64,000 nucleotides of DNA from Amaranthus tricolor (GCF_026212465.1 NC_080049.1:17531984-17595983); one strand, 5' to 3'. Shown: positions 46,115-58,775, counted from the first letter of the stretch. Numbers and translations are program-made. The notes: generated by a model not told the origin, from the sequence alone.

Positions 46115-46560
46115 TTGTTTTTACTTTATTTTGATGATGCATGTGCTTGAGTCGTATGTCTAGTCCCTTAGTAGAATAATTGCGAACAATTTTGTTGGTT
46201 AAGTGATTTGGTTGTTTATCTCGGACTTTTGTAGTTTTGAACAATGACTATGTGGGAATTTATACCCCAGTATTCTTTCTAGATTGGAAGTATATGGTTT
46301 GTTTGTTTTGAATTTGAATTTCGTTTTTAAAAATATAAACAATTAGAAAGTAGAATTGATTCAGTGTTGTATTTATGGAACAAAAAAAAAAAATAAATAA
46401 ATCTGATTATAGACTTATTGTTTAACCTTTTTACCTTTAGGGCTACTACCTTGTTTACTTTAGAGCAATAACAGAATGAGTTTTTTTTTCCTTAAACCTC
46501 AAACGCTATAGAAATGTATTTACACACCTTGTTTGAACCTGATGCAGTATACCTGCCATC

Positions 46561-47994
46561 ATGCCACCCTTTTTGAAAAGGTCCGTGCCAAGAGGAAACT
46601 CTGATCGCGTGCTTCGAAACCTAGTCAAGGCCCTAGCTGGCGCAAGGAATCCGAGACCGAAATCCTTGGAGGAAAAGGCTTCGTCAATTAGTAAGAGAAT
46701 AGCCCAGAGTAAACCCTCGACTTATAGTGGAAAAGGTGAACCTTCTATGTTGGAAAACTGGCTGAGAGAATTTGACAAGCTTTTTAGTGTGGTGAGATGT
46801 CCTGCTGAGCTCATGGTTGACCAAGCCGCGTTTTTCCTAGTGGAAGACGCTGACTATTGGTGGACACATAGTAAGATGAGGTTGATATCAGAAAACAACG
46901 GTGACTTAAGCTGGGAAGGATTTAAGGGGGCGTTAAGGGACCAATTTTATCCGCCTCATGTTAGGAAGGACAAATCAAATGAGTTTGCTAGGTTCGAAAT
47001 GGGAAACCTAACGGTAGATGAATATTATCAGAAATTTATGGAATACTTGAAGTTTTGCCCTGACGATGTCCCAACTGAGGGAAAGAAAATACAGCGTTTT
47101 GAGTTAGGTCTATCGTATGAGATCCAAAAACACATTGAGACTGATAGATATGATACGTTAGACCAGCTATATAAGAGAGCTGCGCAGATTGGGAATGTTA
47201 TCAGGAAGGAAAAAGAGAAGTTGGGCCATAGCGGAGAAAAGAGAAAAGAACCCGTGTTTCAGAATGATACGAATGCGAGTAATCAAGTCCAAAATCAATT
47301 TAAGAAGCACAAACCGTTTGGAGGCTTTCAGGAGAAAGGTTTCCATTCTGGTCAAAACAGCAAGAATGGGGGAAATTCGAGAATAGAGGCTAGAATGCAG
47401 AAGCATTTGTATGATCGTAATGGGAAGGAAAGAATCTTCAACTGTAGGAGATGCCAAAAGAACCACCCAGGAAGGGACTGCCGGGGTGCGTTAGTGGACT
47501 GTTCTTACTGTGGTAAGTCGGGCCATAGATTGTACGAGTGTTATACTCGCATAGGACAACAAGAGTTGCAAGGGGGAAATCATAGAGGTTTCCAACAACA
47601 AAGAATCGCTAACGGACGGGGTAGTAATGATGCTGGTAGGGGGAATCACAATGGTGGAAGTTTTGGCCGAAACTTGGGAGGTGCCTCAAACCCAAGGTTT
47701 TCGGGGAATAACTCCGGTCTTCAGCAACGACCGGGAAATGCTAGAAACGAGAATTTCTTTTCAAGCCAACGTGGGAATCAAGGAGGTGTTACTACTTCTA
47801 CCCAGAACGACGGCAGGCTTTCAGTAGTTAACTCGAGGGAGGCAGCGCAGGCGTCGGATGTGGTCATAGGTACGTTCTGTATTAATGAAAAATCCGTTAA
47901 AGTACTGTTTGATTCTGGTGCATCATGCTCGTTTGTTTCAAAGTCTAGAGTTAAGGACTTAGAATTGAAAAACCCCGAGGAAACATCTTTTTAG
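46561..47994 (+). CDS. gag-protease of the young Tekay-type element
   Basis: 477 codons from [12 protein letters not shown]. The capsid part has [40 protein letters not shown] and [14 protein letters not shown], typical plant gypsy gag. The nucleocapsid has two zinc-knuckle-like motifs, [13 protein letters not shown] and [15 protein letters not shown] Gly/Asn-rich linker follows, then protease with [18 protein letters not shown] (D-S-G-A intact). The frame stops at 47992-47994 right after PEETSF, where the pol reading continues in the -1 frame. It could make gag; making pol needs a frameshift or a repaired base. Confidence 0.9.
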   Translation: MPPFLKRSVPRGNSDRVLRNLVKALAGARNPRPKSLEEKASSISKRIAQSKPSTYSGKGEPSMLENWLREFDKLFSVVRCPAELMVDQAAFFLVEDADYWWTHSKMRLISENNGDLSWEGFKGALRDQFYPPHVRKDKSNEFARFEMGNLTVDEYYQKFMEYLKFCPDDVPTEGKKIQRFELGLSYEIQKHIETDRYDTLDQLYKRAAQIGNVIRKEKEKLGHSGEKRKEPVFQNDTNASNQVQNQFKKHKPFGGFQEKGFHSGQNSKNGGNSRIEARMQKHLYDRNGKERIFNCRRCQKNHPGRDCRGALVDCSYCGKSGHRLYECYTRIGQQELQGGNHRGFQQQRIANGRGSNDAGRGNHNGGSFGRNLGGASNPRFSGNNSGLQQRPGNARNENFFSSQRGNQGGVTTSTQNDGRLSVVNSREAAQASDVVIGTFCINEKSVKVLFDSGASCSFVSKSRVKDLELKNPEETSF

Positions 47995-48032
47995 TCTCTA
48001 CTCCTTCCGAGGAGATATTTCATTGTAATACG

Positions 48033-51000
48033 TTGTTCCGTGAAGTGCCGGTTAAGATAGGGAAAGTAAAATTTCCAAGTAATTTATTTTCTCTAGAAAT
48101 GGATGACTTAAATGTAATACTTGGGATGGATTGGCTAAGTAGATATAAAGCGATAATAGATTGTGAAGAACAGTCAGTGGCCTTAAGTGGACCTAGGGGG
48201 GAGAAGGTTAAATATAGGAGTCTTCCTAAGGGACCGAGGATAAAAATCGTATCATCATTAAAAGTCAAGAAGTTAATTAAGCAAGGGCAACCGTGGTTTC
48301 TGTGTAGTATAAGTAAAGTAGGGGAGCGGGAGTTGCAGCTTGAGAACATTCCAGTGGTCTGTGGTTTTAGAGATGTTTTCCCAGAAGAACTTCCTGGTAT
48401 GCCGCCAAGAAGGGACGTGGATTTCTCGATTGATTTAATCCCTGGGACAGGACCGATTTCAAAAGCTCCTTACCGAATGGCCCCAAGGGAGATGGAAGAA
48501 TTGAAAATCCAATTGGAGGAGTTGTTAGAGAAGAGTTATATAAGACCTAGTGTGTCGCCTTGGGGAGCCCCAGTGTTGTTTGTAAGGATAAAGGACGGAA
48601 CGATGCGTCTCTGTATTGATTACAGAGAACTTAATAAGGTCACTGTTAAGAATAAGTACCCATTACCACGGATCGATGATCTTTTTGATCAGTTGCAAGG
48701 GGCAGGAGTCATTTCCAAGATTGATCTGCGGTCCGGGTATCATCAGTTACGCATCAAGGAGGAGGATATTAGTAAATCAGCTTTTAGAACCAGATACGGA
48801 CACTTTGAATTTACAGTGATGCCTTTTGGGTTGACCAATGCACCCGCAGCATTTATGGGGTTGATGAATCGGGTTTTTAACGCGTACCTCGATAAGTGTG
48901 TGGTGGTGTTCATTGATGATATTTTGGTATATTCCAAGAGCCAAGAAGAACATCAAGAACATTTAAGGATAGTCTTGCAGATTCTACGAGAGAATCAGTT
49001 GTATGCTAAGTTTTCGAAGTGTGAATTTTGGTTAGAGCAAGTGGCTTTTCTGGGTCACATTGTTTCTAAGGAAGGAATTTCCGTTGATCCAGCAAAAGTA
49101 GCAGCTGTTCGGGATTGGTCTACACCTCGGAATGTTACAGATATCCGGAGTTTCTTGGGATTAGCAGGATACTATCGTCGTTTTGTAAAGGACTTTTCTC
49201 GCATCGCTCGTCCACTGACAGCCTTGATGAAGAAGGAAAAGAAGTTCGAATGGACTGAGGAGTGCGAGAAGGCATTTCGGTTATTAAAGGAGAAGTTAAC
49301 TACAGCCCCTGTGTTGACCTTACCTGACCCATCCTTGGAATACTCTGTTTATAGTGACGCTTCCAAACATGGGTTAGGTTGTGTTTTGATGCAAGATAGA
49401 AAGGTGGTGGCGTATGCTTCACGTCAACTAAGGACTCATGAGGTGAATTATCCAACACATGACTTGGAGTTAGCTGCTGTGGTTTTCGCATTGAAAATCT
49501 GGCGACATTACCTTTATGGTGTCAAATGCAAGGTCTTTACGGATCATAAAAGTTTGCAATTTTTGTTCACTCAATCCGAGTTGAATTTGCGCCAACGACG
49601 TTGGTTAGAACTTATCAGTGATTATGATTTAGAGATTTCATATCACGAGGGCCGTGCGAATGTAGTCGCTGATGCTTTGAGTAGGAAATCGAGGCATTCC
49701 GTCTCAGCGTTAATAACCTCTGAGGAGTTGTGTAAGGATTTTGGGAGAATGAACTTGGAGATAATCCAAGAAGGGGAATTGGAAGCCAAGTTGAGTGCCT
49801 TGTCTATTCAACCTACCTTTTTCGAAGAGATTATGGCTAAGCAACTGGAAGACCCAAAGTTCATTAAACTTCGGGAGCAGATCAGTGAAGGGAAAGCTGA
49901 AGGTTTTACAATTCATGAGGATGGTAGTCTTCGTTTTAAAGGACGGTGGTGTGTGCCGGATGGGTGTAACTCCTTGAAGGAAAAATTATTGAACGAAGCT
50001 CATTATTCTAGATACTCGGTTCATTCTGGTGGGGATAAGATGTATCAAGATTTAAAATGCATGTTTTGGTGGTCTGGTATGAAAAAGAATATTGCTGAAT
50101 TTGTTTCCAAGTGTTTAACGTGTCAAAAGGTTAAGAGTGAACATCGAAGACCAGCTGGGTTACTGCAACCTCTAGAAGTCCCGGTCTGGAAGTGGGATGA
50201 CATATCTATGGATTTCGTGTTAGGGTTGCCACGAACTAAAGCTGGTAATGATACTCTTTGGGTTATCGTGGATAGGCTTACTAAGTCTGCAAGGTTTATT
50301 CCGATGAACTGTAAGTGGGATATGGAACAACTTGCTCGTGCCTATATTCGATACGTTGTTCGATATCACGGAATACCTCGTACTATTGTCTCCGATCGTG
50401 ATACTCGATACTTGTCACATTTTTGGAAATCATTACAGCAGGCTTTGGGAACCACTCTTCTTCATAGTACGTCTTTTCACCCTATGACGGATGGTCAGAC
50501 TGAACGTGTCAATCAGATACTAGAAGACATGTTGAGAGCAATAGCCATGGAATGGCAAGGTTCATGGGATGAACATTTGGATTTAGTGGAATTCTCTTAT
50601 AATAACAGTTATCAGGCAACAATTCAAATGGCTCCGTTTGAAGCACTTTATGGTTGTAAGTGCCGTAGTCCTGTATGTTGGGATGATTTTACTGAATCTG
50701 TCACCTTAGGACCTGATATGCTTGTACAAATGACTGAGAAAGTAAAGTTAATTCGCGAAAAAATGAAGGCAGCCCAGGATAGACAAAAATCGTACGCCGA
50801 TCTCCGACGACGGCCTGATGAGTACGAAGTGGGCGACAAAGTTCTACTCCGTGTGTCTCCGATGAGAGGTGTGGTTCGTTTTGGTGCTCGTGGGAAGTTA
50901 AGCCCGCGTTTCATTGGCCCCTATGATATTGTGGAGCGGATTGGGAAGTTAGCTTACCGGTTAGCGTTACCTAATGCGCTGGGTAAAGTTCATGACGTTT

Positions 51001-51416
51001 TTCATATTTCCCAGTTAAACCGTTATGTTGCGGCTTCTTCGCATGTCTTAGACCCGGAACCGTTAGAACTTGATGAAAGCCTCACCTATGAAGAGCAACC
51101 TGTTCAGATTTTAGATAGAAAGGTTCGCAATACTCGGCGAAAAGATGTTGCAATGGTTAAGGTTCTATGGTCAAATCATCGGTCACAAGAGGCAACTTGG
51201 GAAACAGAAGCTTCAATGCGAGAGAAGTATCCGCATCTTTTTCCTCAGGTTAGTAAGTTACGGGGACGTAACTTTTTAAGGGGGGTAGGAAGCGGTAGAA
51301 TTTTGCGTTTTACGCGCTTTGAGGTTTATTTTGATCTATTTCTTTTGTTGTGTGCATGTTTTGTCGTTTTTTTTTTTTATGTGTGTGATTGTTGTGTGTT
51401 TGTGTTTGTACGTTGA
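48033..51416 (+). CDS. pol (RT, RNase H, integrase, chromodomain) of the young Tekay-type element
   Basis: 1127 codons from the first Met. The frame is open from about 47993, so Met at 48033 need not be a real start. In order: end of protease ([14 protein letters not shown]), RT ([34 protein letters not shown]), RNase H ([18 protein letters not shown]), integrase zinc finger ([21 protein letters not shown]), core with Asp ([11 protein letters not shown]), Asp ([13 protein letters not shown]), Glu ([15 protein letters not shown]), and chromodomain-like tail ([29 protein letters not shown]). All catalytic residues are present. The last 40 residues are hydrophobic and run past a first GGGGGG tract at 51281. 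Confidence 0.93.
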   Translation: MFREVPVKIGKVKFPSNLFSLEMDDLNVILGMDWLSRYKAIIDCEEQSVALSGPRGEKVKYRSLPKGPRIKIVSSLKVKKLIKQGQPWFLCSISKVGERELQLENIPVVCGFRDVFPEELPGMPPRRDVDFSIDLIPGTGPISKAPYRMAPREMEELKIQLEELLEKSYIRPSVSPWGAPVLFVRIKDGTMRLCIDYRELNKVTVKNKYPLPRIDDLFDQLQGAGVISKIDLRSGYHQLRIKEEDISKSAFRTRYGHFEFTVMPFGLTNAPAAFMGLMNRVFNAYLDKCVVVFIDDILVYSKSQEEHQEHLRIVLQILRENQLYAKFSKCEFWLEQVAFLGHIVSKEGISVDPAKVAAVRDWSTPRNVTDIRSFLGLAGYYRRFVKDFSRIARPLTALMKKEKKFEWTEECEKAFRLLKEKLTTAPVLTLPDPSLEYSVYSDASKHGLGCVLMQDRKVVAYASRQLRTHEVNYPTHDLELAAVVFALKIWRHYLYGVKCKVFTDHKSLQFLFTQSELNLRQRRWLELISDYDLEISYHEGRANVVADALSRKSRHSVSALITSEELCKDFGRMNLEIIQEGELEAKLSALSIQPTFFEEIMAKQLEDPKFIKLREQISEGKAEGFTIHEDGSLRFKGRWCVPDGCNSLKEKLLNEAHYSRYSVHSGGDKMYQDLKCMFWWSGMKKNIAEFVSKCLTCQKVKSEHRRPAGLLQPLEVPVWKWDDISMDFVLGLPRTKAGNDTLWVIVDRLTKSARFIPMNCKWDMEQLARAYIRYVVRYHGIPRTIVSDRDTRYLSHFWKSLQQALGTTLLHSTSFHPMTDGQTERVNQILEDMLRAIAMEWQGSWDEHLDLVEFSYNNSYQATIQMAPFEALYGCKCRSPVCWDDFTESVTLGPDMLVQMTEKVKLIREKMKAAQDRQKSYADLRRRPDEYEVGDKVLLRVSPMRGVVRFGARGKLSPRFIGPYDIVERIGKLAYRLALPNALGKVHDVFHISQLNRYVAASSHVLDPEPLELDESLTYEEQPVQILDRKVRNTRRKDVAMVKVLWSNHRSQEATWETEASMREKYPHLFPQVSKLRGRNFLRGVGSGRILRFTRFEVYFDLFLLLCACFVVFFFYVCDCCVFVFVR

Positions 51417-51437
51417 GGTTTTGGGGTCAAAACCTTT

Positions 51438-51450
51438 TTAAGGGGGGTAG
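51438..51450 (+). other. polypurine tract
   Basis: TTAAGGGGGGTAG just before the LTR at 51453. A near copy TTTTTAAGGGGGGTAGG lies at about 51274-51290. Confidence 0.8.
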
Positions 51451-51452
51451 TC

Positions 51453-52182
51453 TGTAACACCCCGATATTTTCCCGATATATTAAATGATTTGCTAGTAAT
51501 ATTATTATTTTTATTATTATTATTTTTTTTAGAAAAAATATATATTTCTTTTTATTATTTATTTTGTTAGTAGATTAAATCATGAGACTTCAACTTTTAA
51601 GGCAATTAAAATCATTTTAAGCCCAAATCTTTTTCCTAATCTATCTTTAACTTCAAAAAAAAATAAAAATAAAAATAAAAACAAAAAAAAAAATAAAATA
51701 AATGGGAAGTGGAATCATTTGGCCGGCCATATGGAGGGTTAAGGGGGGATTAGTAACCTCTTAGGAAGATTAAAGATCAAGGAATTATTGCCTTCTATAA
51801 TTATTGCCTTAATTTCCTTAATTCCTTTATTTCCTTAATCTCCTAATTACCTTACATCTTTTCATTTTCAAACCATTTGCAAGTAAGAAAACACTCCCAA
51901 AACACTACATTTCTCACGCCTAAATCCTCCACCTTGGTTCATCAATTTTGGTGTTTTGTTCTTGAAGCAATTGTGAGTAATCCTTAATCTAGTTTTTATT
52001 TTTTTAAAATTTTAATTTAAATTTCTATGATTTTTATGTGTGTTATTTTATAGTTTATGATTTATTCATGATTTAAAATTCATGTGTGGAAGTATGATAT
52101 TTTTCCATTTAAATTAATGTATGGTTTTAGGGTTTTAGATATGTTTACATGTGTATGAAGAATTGTTTGAAGAATGATTGAA

Positions 52183-52221
<39 letters not shown>

Positions 52222-53945
52222 CAAAAAAAAAAATGGTTGCTCATATAAAAAAAAAATATATGTGGTGATGGAAATTTATTTTTATTTTTATTGATAAATA
52301 GTGGAGATTTATAATGTTGGTAGAGAAATATACATGTATATGTGTGGTGTGTTTGTGTGTGTAAATTGGTGTAAAAAGATTTATTTTTGAGAAAAATATA
52401 AATAAATAATTAAAATTTATTTTTGGACGTGATCATGAAAATTATGTAAATTTTATTGTTTAGATTTAATAGGGAATAAAGCATTGAAATTTATATATTT
52501 GTGATAAAAAATGAGATCCCGTAGGTTTTGAAGATGATGGAAAAATTGTGTTTTTGGAGCATTTTTGGCTTTAAAATTAAGTTAAAAATACTTATACTAT
52601 GTTATAAATTATGAAAATTGGTACTCGGGGGTTTTGACGCCTTCCGGACGCAACGGTGAAGTCGGATTTTCAGTTTGACAGTTTTAAGATGAGTTTCTGG
52701 ACAGATTGTATAGGCTGTCCGGTTTTGTGTATATACCATGTCATAGTATGTGATGGATGTTCATGTTGTGTGTAGTATTCTAGGTATGGATGTGATTGTA
52801 TATGTGTGTTATGGATGATTTGAGGAAAATGTGTATGTGTGCTTATTTCCCGAATACGATTGAACCTTGTAGGAAGTCGATTCGTGACCGGGAATTGATT
52901 AAGACGCTTGCGAGTTGGTTATCTTGCTTAAGGTATGTACACGCAGCGTGGTTCGCATTAGTCCGATGTATCATGTATTAATGATACCCGAAAGTAAGGC
53001 ATGGGTATATAGAACGAATAATGTTATCGTTCGAATCAATAATTTTATACATTGTTATGATAAGTAGAGGTAGTATGTCCTCACTAACTTAAAAGTGGAC
53101 GTAGTATGACGTCAATCTTTATATATTGTTTTGATAAATGGAGGTAGTATGACCTCACTAACTTAAAAAGTGGACGTAGTATGACGTCAATTGGTGGAAA
53201 AGAATTACTCGCGGTATATGAGGGCATTATGAGCCACCGCGGGGGTATGCATACTTAACTATAGACACCGAAGTAAGGCGAGTGTCTATGGTAGAGGCTT
53301 GCTTAGGGGTTAGCTCCCCCTAATGTATTGTCTCACTTATGGAGTTTGGAGTGTACCGGCAGTATGGCTGGATAGTACAGCAGTATGGCTGACTAACTTT
53401 TACATGAAAATAAATATTCTTAATAAGCATGATCGAAGCGTACGGTTCTGTGATTTGTTAGCTAATTAATTAAAACTTTCTCTTGTGTTATTATTTATTG
53501 GTATGCGACGTTCGCTGACGTGTGCTTTTGGTCTTAACGACCCTGCGATGATGTTGTGTCCTATCTGGGCAATGACTAGCAGTAAGTTAAGTTGCAGGTC
53601 TGGGGAGTGAGGATTGTCCCTTGAAGAAATAAATTATTAGGGTAGAAAAGTCTTAATAAGATCTTCAAAATTTAGTTTAAAGAACATTTGGTTTTTATGA
53701 GGCGACTTTCGTTCTCAAGTTGTAATAAGTAGATTTAACTTTTCGTTCTTATCCGCTGCTAAGAATTTCTTATTATCTAGTAGATCTTAATAACGCTAAT
53801 AGAACTCGATCCGCACGTTTTCCTTAACTTCAAAACCGTTTTAAACTGTTTTCTAACATCCCGGTTTGACTCGGATTATAGTTGTCTCGTTTTTAAAAGG
53901 TCATTTTCTCTTTTCGTACGACCCGAGTTATTCCGAGATGTTACA
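51453..53945 (+). repeat. LTR copy 2 of the young Tekay-type element
   Basis: 2493 bp. By eye it differs from copy 1 only by homopolymer or TA length changes and a few substitutions. It is followed by a second primer-binding site at 53948-53959, so it serves both as 3' LTR of unit 1 and 5' LTR of unit 2. Confidence 0.95.
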
Positions 53946-53947
53946 AC

Positions 53948-53959
53948 TGGTATCAGAGC
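53948..53959 (+). other. second primer-binding site
   Basis: TGGTATCAGAGC after LTR copy 2, identical to 44866-44877. Confidence 0.9.
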
Positions 53960-54246
53960 GGGAGTTTTATTTAGTGTTATTTATCTATATCGATAGACTA
54001 ACGTTAAAAAAAAAAAATTATTAAAATTAATTAACGAGAGTAAAAGGGGTAGACATTAAGGGGATATGATGTGTTGTGCTTTGTGTCTTTAAGCATGATG
54101 TCATGGATAACTTGATGAATGTATGATAGCATTTCTGTGTCTATATCTCTGATGTTTTGAATTATCTATCTTTGTCTGATCTTAGAAATTGATTGCCTTG
54201 TTTTCTTTCCTTGTGAGTCAGGAAGTTCGATTATTATTTTTCTCTC

Positions 54247-55194
54247 ATGGATAAAGGAAAAAGACCGGCCGATGAAGGAATTAATACCCGAGAGGAACCC
54301 TGGAGAGTTTTAGATAATGCCCCAGCTTGGGCAGAAATAGAGGCTCAGGGAATTTGGGATAGAAAAGAGGGAGAAAGTGATTTGGATTACACCCGACGAA
54401 TGGAAATGATCTACAAAAAGTCCAAACAGGTGTATGAAAGAATAATGGAAGAGGAAACGAATGCATTGAAAGGGATGATTGACGAGTTTCACCTAGAGCT
54501 TGACAGGAGGGTAAGAGCAGTGCAAACTGAGGGTCGGGACGGAGTTGGCGTTCCAGAGTCTAGTGGGGCAAGGAGAGATAATAATGAGGAGGATGTTCAC
54601 ATAGTAGACCCAGACTCAATGCCATTTATAATCTTCGATGGGTTGGATTTCGAGAGGGATCCAGAGGAGGATCCAGAGGAGGATCCAGAAGAGGATCCAG
54701 AAGAGGACCCGGAGGAGGAGGACCCCGATGAGGACCCAGAAGAGGAATATGAGGAGGAGTTCGAAGAAAATTCTGATGAGGAGCAGGGAGAATTCATGGA
54801 GGAGGATCCTTTAGGAGTGGTAGAAGATCCTGATGAGGATAACTTAGGGGATGGATATAATGCTGATGAGGAGGGGGAACTAGCTTATAGAGATGGAATG
54901 ATGAGTGATGATGATAGTGGGCATATTATTTTAGGGGGTTGGCCGGTGAGGCGAGAGGATCTTATGAGCGAGGAAGAGAGTGAAATCATGATGTGGGTGG
55001 AGGAACCACCTGAGCCAATAATTGTAGAGCTTTCTGATTCAGTAGCGCGACTTACTATGAGTGATTCCTTATCTGTGGGGACCCTTTCTGATTCCGATAG
55101 CGCGTCTAGCGATGACTCTGATGATGCTGATTTTGACCCTGATCAATACATGGAGGATCGGAACCGCATGGATGCGTCACCTTTATGTGCCTGA
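54247..55194 (+). CDS. acidic ORF upstream of gag, copy 2
   Basis: 315 codons, same protein as 45167-46114, including the D-P-E-E repeats (12-bp units at about 54657-54741). It belongs to the partial second internal region. Gag and pol do not follow; the sequence passes at 55424 into the end of an LTR. Confidence 0.75.
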   Translation: MDKGKRPADEGINTREEPWRVLDNAPAWAEIEAQGIWDRKEGESDLDYTRRMEMIYKKSKQVYERIMEEETNALKGMIDEFHLELDRRVRAVQTEGRDGVGVPESSGARRDNNEEDVHIVDPDSMPFIIFDGLDFERDPEEDPEEDPEEDPEEDPEEEDPDEDPEEEYEEEFEENSDEEQGEFMEEDPLGVVEDPDEDNLGDGYNADEEGELAYRDGMMSDDDSGHIILGGWPVRREDLMSEEESEIMMWVEEPPEPIIVELSDSVARLTMSDSLSVGTLSDSDSASSDDSDDADFDPDQYMEDRNRMDASPLCA

Positions 55195-55424
55195 TTGTTT
55201 TTACTTTATTTTGATGATGCATGTGCTTGAGTCGTATGTCTAGTCCCTTAGTAGAATAATTGCGAACAATTTTGTTGGTTAAGTGATTTGGTTGTTTATC
55301 TCGGACTTTTGTAGTTTTGAACAATGACTATGTGGGAATTTATACCCCAGTATTCTTTCTAGATTGGAAGTATATGGTTTGTTTGTTTTGAATTTGAATT
55401 TCGTTTTTAAAAATATAAACAATT

Positions 55425-55616
55425 CGCTGCTAAGAATTTCTTATTATCTAGTAGATCTTAATAACGCTAATAGAACTCGATCTGCACGTTTTCCTTAACT
55501 TCAAAACCGTTTTAAACTGTTTTCTAACATCCCGGTTTGACTCGGATTATAGTTGTCTCGTTTTTAAAAGGTCATTTTCTCTTTTCGTACGACCCGAGTT
55601 ATTCCGAGATGTTACA
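55425..55616 (+). repeat. LTR copy 3, last 192 bp only
   Basis: It corresponds to 53754-53945, starting CGCTGCTAAGAATTTC and ending CCGAGATGTTACA, then AATAG. The join with internal sequence (AAATATAAACAATT to CGCTGC) has no clear homology between the two sides. Confidence 0.95.
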
Positions 55617-55621
55617 AATAG

Positions 55622-58436
55622 AGTCTTGGATAAGATCTGGTCCTTCAGGCACATTTCGGTCCATCTGATCCCAACACAACGGCACTCGACATTTTCTCCC
55701 GTATAAGGCTTCGTTTGGTGCCATCTTGATGCTGGTTTGATAGCTGTTGTTGTACGAAAACTCTATCAAAGGCAATTTCTGTTCCCATGAACCACCAAAT
55801 TCAAGAATACAACATCTCAAAAGATCCTCTAATGTATGGATGGTTCTTTCGGTTTGGCCATCAGTAGCCAAATGAAATGCGGTACTTAAACATAGCTTCG
55901 ATCCGAATGCTTCTTGCAACTTTTCCCAAAATCGAGACAAAAATTTTGGGTTTCTGTCAGACACAATTGTTCTCGGTACTCCATGTAATCTTACAATTTC
56001 TCGAACATAAGCATCAGCCAATTGTTTTACTGACCATGTTCCCTTCATTGGCAGGAACCTTGCAACTTTGGTCAATCTGTCAACTATTACCCAAATTGTG
56101 TCATTTCCTCGTTGCGTTCTTGGTAATCCAACTACAAAATCCATGGATATGGAATCCCATTTCCATTCTGGAATTTCTAGTGGTTGAAGTAGTCCAGAAC
56201 TCTTTTGCGTTTCAAATTTGACCTTCTGGCAAATCAAACACCGGGATACAAATTCAGCTACATCCTTTCTCATACCTTTCCACCATATTAATTTCCTTAA
56301 TTCTTCAATCATCTTACCTCTACCAGGGTGTAAGTGAAACATTCCTTGGTGTCCTTCTTTCAAAATCTCTTCTTTCAGCTCTGTGTTGTCTGGTATACAC
56401 AATCTCCCATTCATTCTTAGTTCACCTTTCGCACCCACTTCGAACGCTTCTGTCTCATTCCTTTGAACTCGAATGATTAACTCGATTATCTCGGGATCTT
56501 CTTGTTGTGCTTCTATAATTCTTTCGAACAAATTCGGTTGTATAGTCATTGCTCGCAAATACTCAACAACTTGATAACGATTAACAATTTCTAGATCTAA
56601 CTTCTGAATTTCTCGGTATAGTTTACAAGGTACCGTCATTATAGCATCTACAGATATCCTCGGCCTTCTGCTCAATGCATCTGCCACTTTGTTTGCTTTT
56701 CCAGGATGATAATTTATGTCAACATCAAAGTCTTTAATGATTTCCAGCCACCGCCTTTGTCGCATATTCAGCTCCTTCTGAGTGAAGACATATTTTAAAT
56801 TTTTATGATCAGTGAAGATCTTGCATGGTACTCCATAGAGATAATGTCTCCATAACTTCAAAGCAAAAATTACAGCTGCTAGTTCAATGTCGTGTACTGG
56901 ATAATTCAGCTCGTGTGCCCTTAATTGCCTTGACGCATAAGCTACTACTTTGCCTTCTTGCATTAGCACACATCCCAAACCTTTCTTCGTTGCATCACAA
57001 TATACCTCAAATGCTTTCCCACAATCGGGCATGATCAACACAGGTGCAGTCGTAAGTCTCCTCTTAAGCTCTTCTAGTGACTTACTCTGCTTCTCGCCCC
57101 ATTGAAACCGAACTCCCTTTTTAAGCAACTCAAACAACGGTCGGGCAATTTTAGAAAAATTTTCCACAAACTTCCTGTAATAGCCTACTAAGCCTAAGAA
57201 ACTTCTTACTTCAGTAACACTCTTTGGATTCGGCCATTCCATCACTGCCCTAATCTTTTTAGGGTCAACAGAAATTCCATCCTTCGAAACAACGTGCCCT
57301 AAGAAAGATATCTTTTCTAACCAAAATTCACATTTACTAAACTTGCCAAAAAGTTTCTCTTTTCTCAACTTCTCTTAAACTATCCTTAAGTGCTGCTCAT
57401 GATGCTCTTCATTCTTCGAATACACCAATATATCATCAATAAACACAACCACAAACTTATCCAGGTAAGGGTTGAAATATCTTTGCATGAGATCCATAAA
57501 TGCTGCTGGAGCATTCGTTAGACCAAATGGCATTACTAGAAACTCATAGTGCCCATATCTGGTTCTGAATGCAGTCTTAGGAATATCTTCTTCAGCAATC
57601 CTTAATTGATGATAACCAGACCTCAAATCTATCTTCGAAAAGACCCTTGCTCCCCCCAACTGATCAAAAAGGTCGTCTATTCTTGGCAAAGGATAACGAT
57701 TCTTGATGGTAATCTTATTGATCTCCCGATAATCAATGCATAGCCTCATACTCCCATCTTTCTTTCTGACAAAGAGGACCGGAGCTCCCCATGGTGAAAC
57801 ACTAGGTCGAATGAAACCTTTTTCCAGCAATTCATCTAGTTGTTTCTTCAGCTCAGCCAATTCAGCTGGAGCAAAACGGTAAGGAGTTTTAGAAATAGGG
57901 GTGATATCAGGAATAAGGTCAATATGGAAGTCTACTTCTCTTTTTGGAGGTATACCGGGTAATTCTTCAGAAAACACATCAGAATATTCTTGAACAATCG
58001 GGGTTTCTTGCAAACTTACTTCTTTAGTAGTAACAAAACATAAGAACCTTTCATCTCCCTGTTTTATCATTTGTGTTGCTTGAATTACAAAAATTGTCTC
58101 TAGCTGAGATTTTGAGTTCTTTCGAATACACTTTATTCCCTCGGGAGTTTTTATTCTAACAACCTTTTCCTTACACAAAATCTCCGCTGAATATCTCTCC
58201 AACCAATCCATACCCAAAATGATATCAAATGTTCCCAAATCGAATTGAATTAAGTCAGCTGGTAAAAGATTCCCACAAATCTCCAATGGAAAATCATAAA
58301 AGATACGGTCACACAGGTAAGGTGTACCATCAGGTAAATTGATGCACAAATGGGATTTTTGAGGTTTCAAAGAAATAGGAGATATGCGGAGAAAAGCACT
58401 AGAAATAAAAGACATATCCGCTCCACAATCAAACAA
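55622..58436 (-). pseudogene. pol of the outer Tekay-type element (protease to integrase)
   Basis: The frame begins at [13 protein letters not shown] (protease; D-C-G-A in place of D-S-G-A). It continues through RT ([34 protein letters not shown]), one in-frame TAA at 57375-57377 and the same frame onward: RNase H ([18 protein letters not shown]), integrase zinc region ([22 protein letters not shown]), Asp ([11 protein letters not shown]), Asp ([13 protein letters not shown]) and Glu ([15 protein letters not shown]). It is cut by the inner gypsy at 55617-55621. Apart from that cut, the TAA and gag loss, it is well kept. Confidence 0.9.
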
Positions 58437-58761
58437 AACATTTGCTGTTAAATTACCAACAGGAAATTTTTCAGAAATTACTTTACCTTTAACTTCAAAC
58501 TCTTGGTGTAAACCATCATAATGATCTCCAAAGGTTCACCTCTTACGATATACCCTCTACTAACACCTCTTGGCATCTTTTAAATAAGGTAGGGAAGTGT
58601 TGCGTAAGCTATATTTTAAATCGTAAATCACATTGTTTTTTTTTAAACACATAAAACACATCAAAAAATATTTCATTTAAAATACAAATTTTTTTCAAAA
58701 ACGTAATTTATCACGGTGTTTCCTAGTATCGGATAAGAAGATCCGACCGTTCGAATAACGT
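58437..58761 (-). other. leader with gag missing
   Basis: After the primer site the minus strand has ATG at 58574-58576 ([18 protein letters not shown], gag-like start). Within about 130 bp the other frame reads [17 protein letters not shown] leading to protease. The capsid and zinc-knuckle regions are absent. Confidence 0.7.
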
Positions 58762-58775
58762 TGGCTCTGATACCA
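58762..58775 (-). other. primer-binding site of the outer Tekay-type element
   Basis: Minus strand reads TGGTATCAGAGCCA two bases from the LTR. Confidence 0.9.

Larger units (their letters stand above)
42364..55616 (+). mobile_element. young Tekay-type gypsy composite with three LTR copies
   Basis: Layout: LTR (42364-44863), internal (44864-51452), LTR (51453-53945), second partial internal (53946-55424), last 192 bp of a third LTR (55425-55616). AATAG flanks the whole unit (42359-42363, 55617-55621). The two full LTRs and the duplicated first ORF are almost identical, so the structure is recent. It inserted in the pol of the outer element in opposite orientation. Confidence 0.93.

Noticed and set aside
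42364..58436. Endogenous pararetrovirus as an explanation for the RT-bearing blocks
   Set aside because: LTRs, Met-tRNA primer sites, integrase and target duplications are present and no movement-protein domain is seen, so these are LTR retrotransposons.
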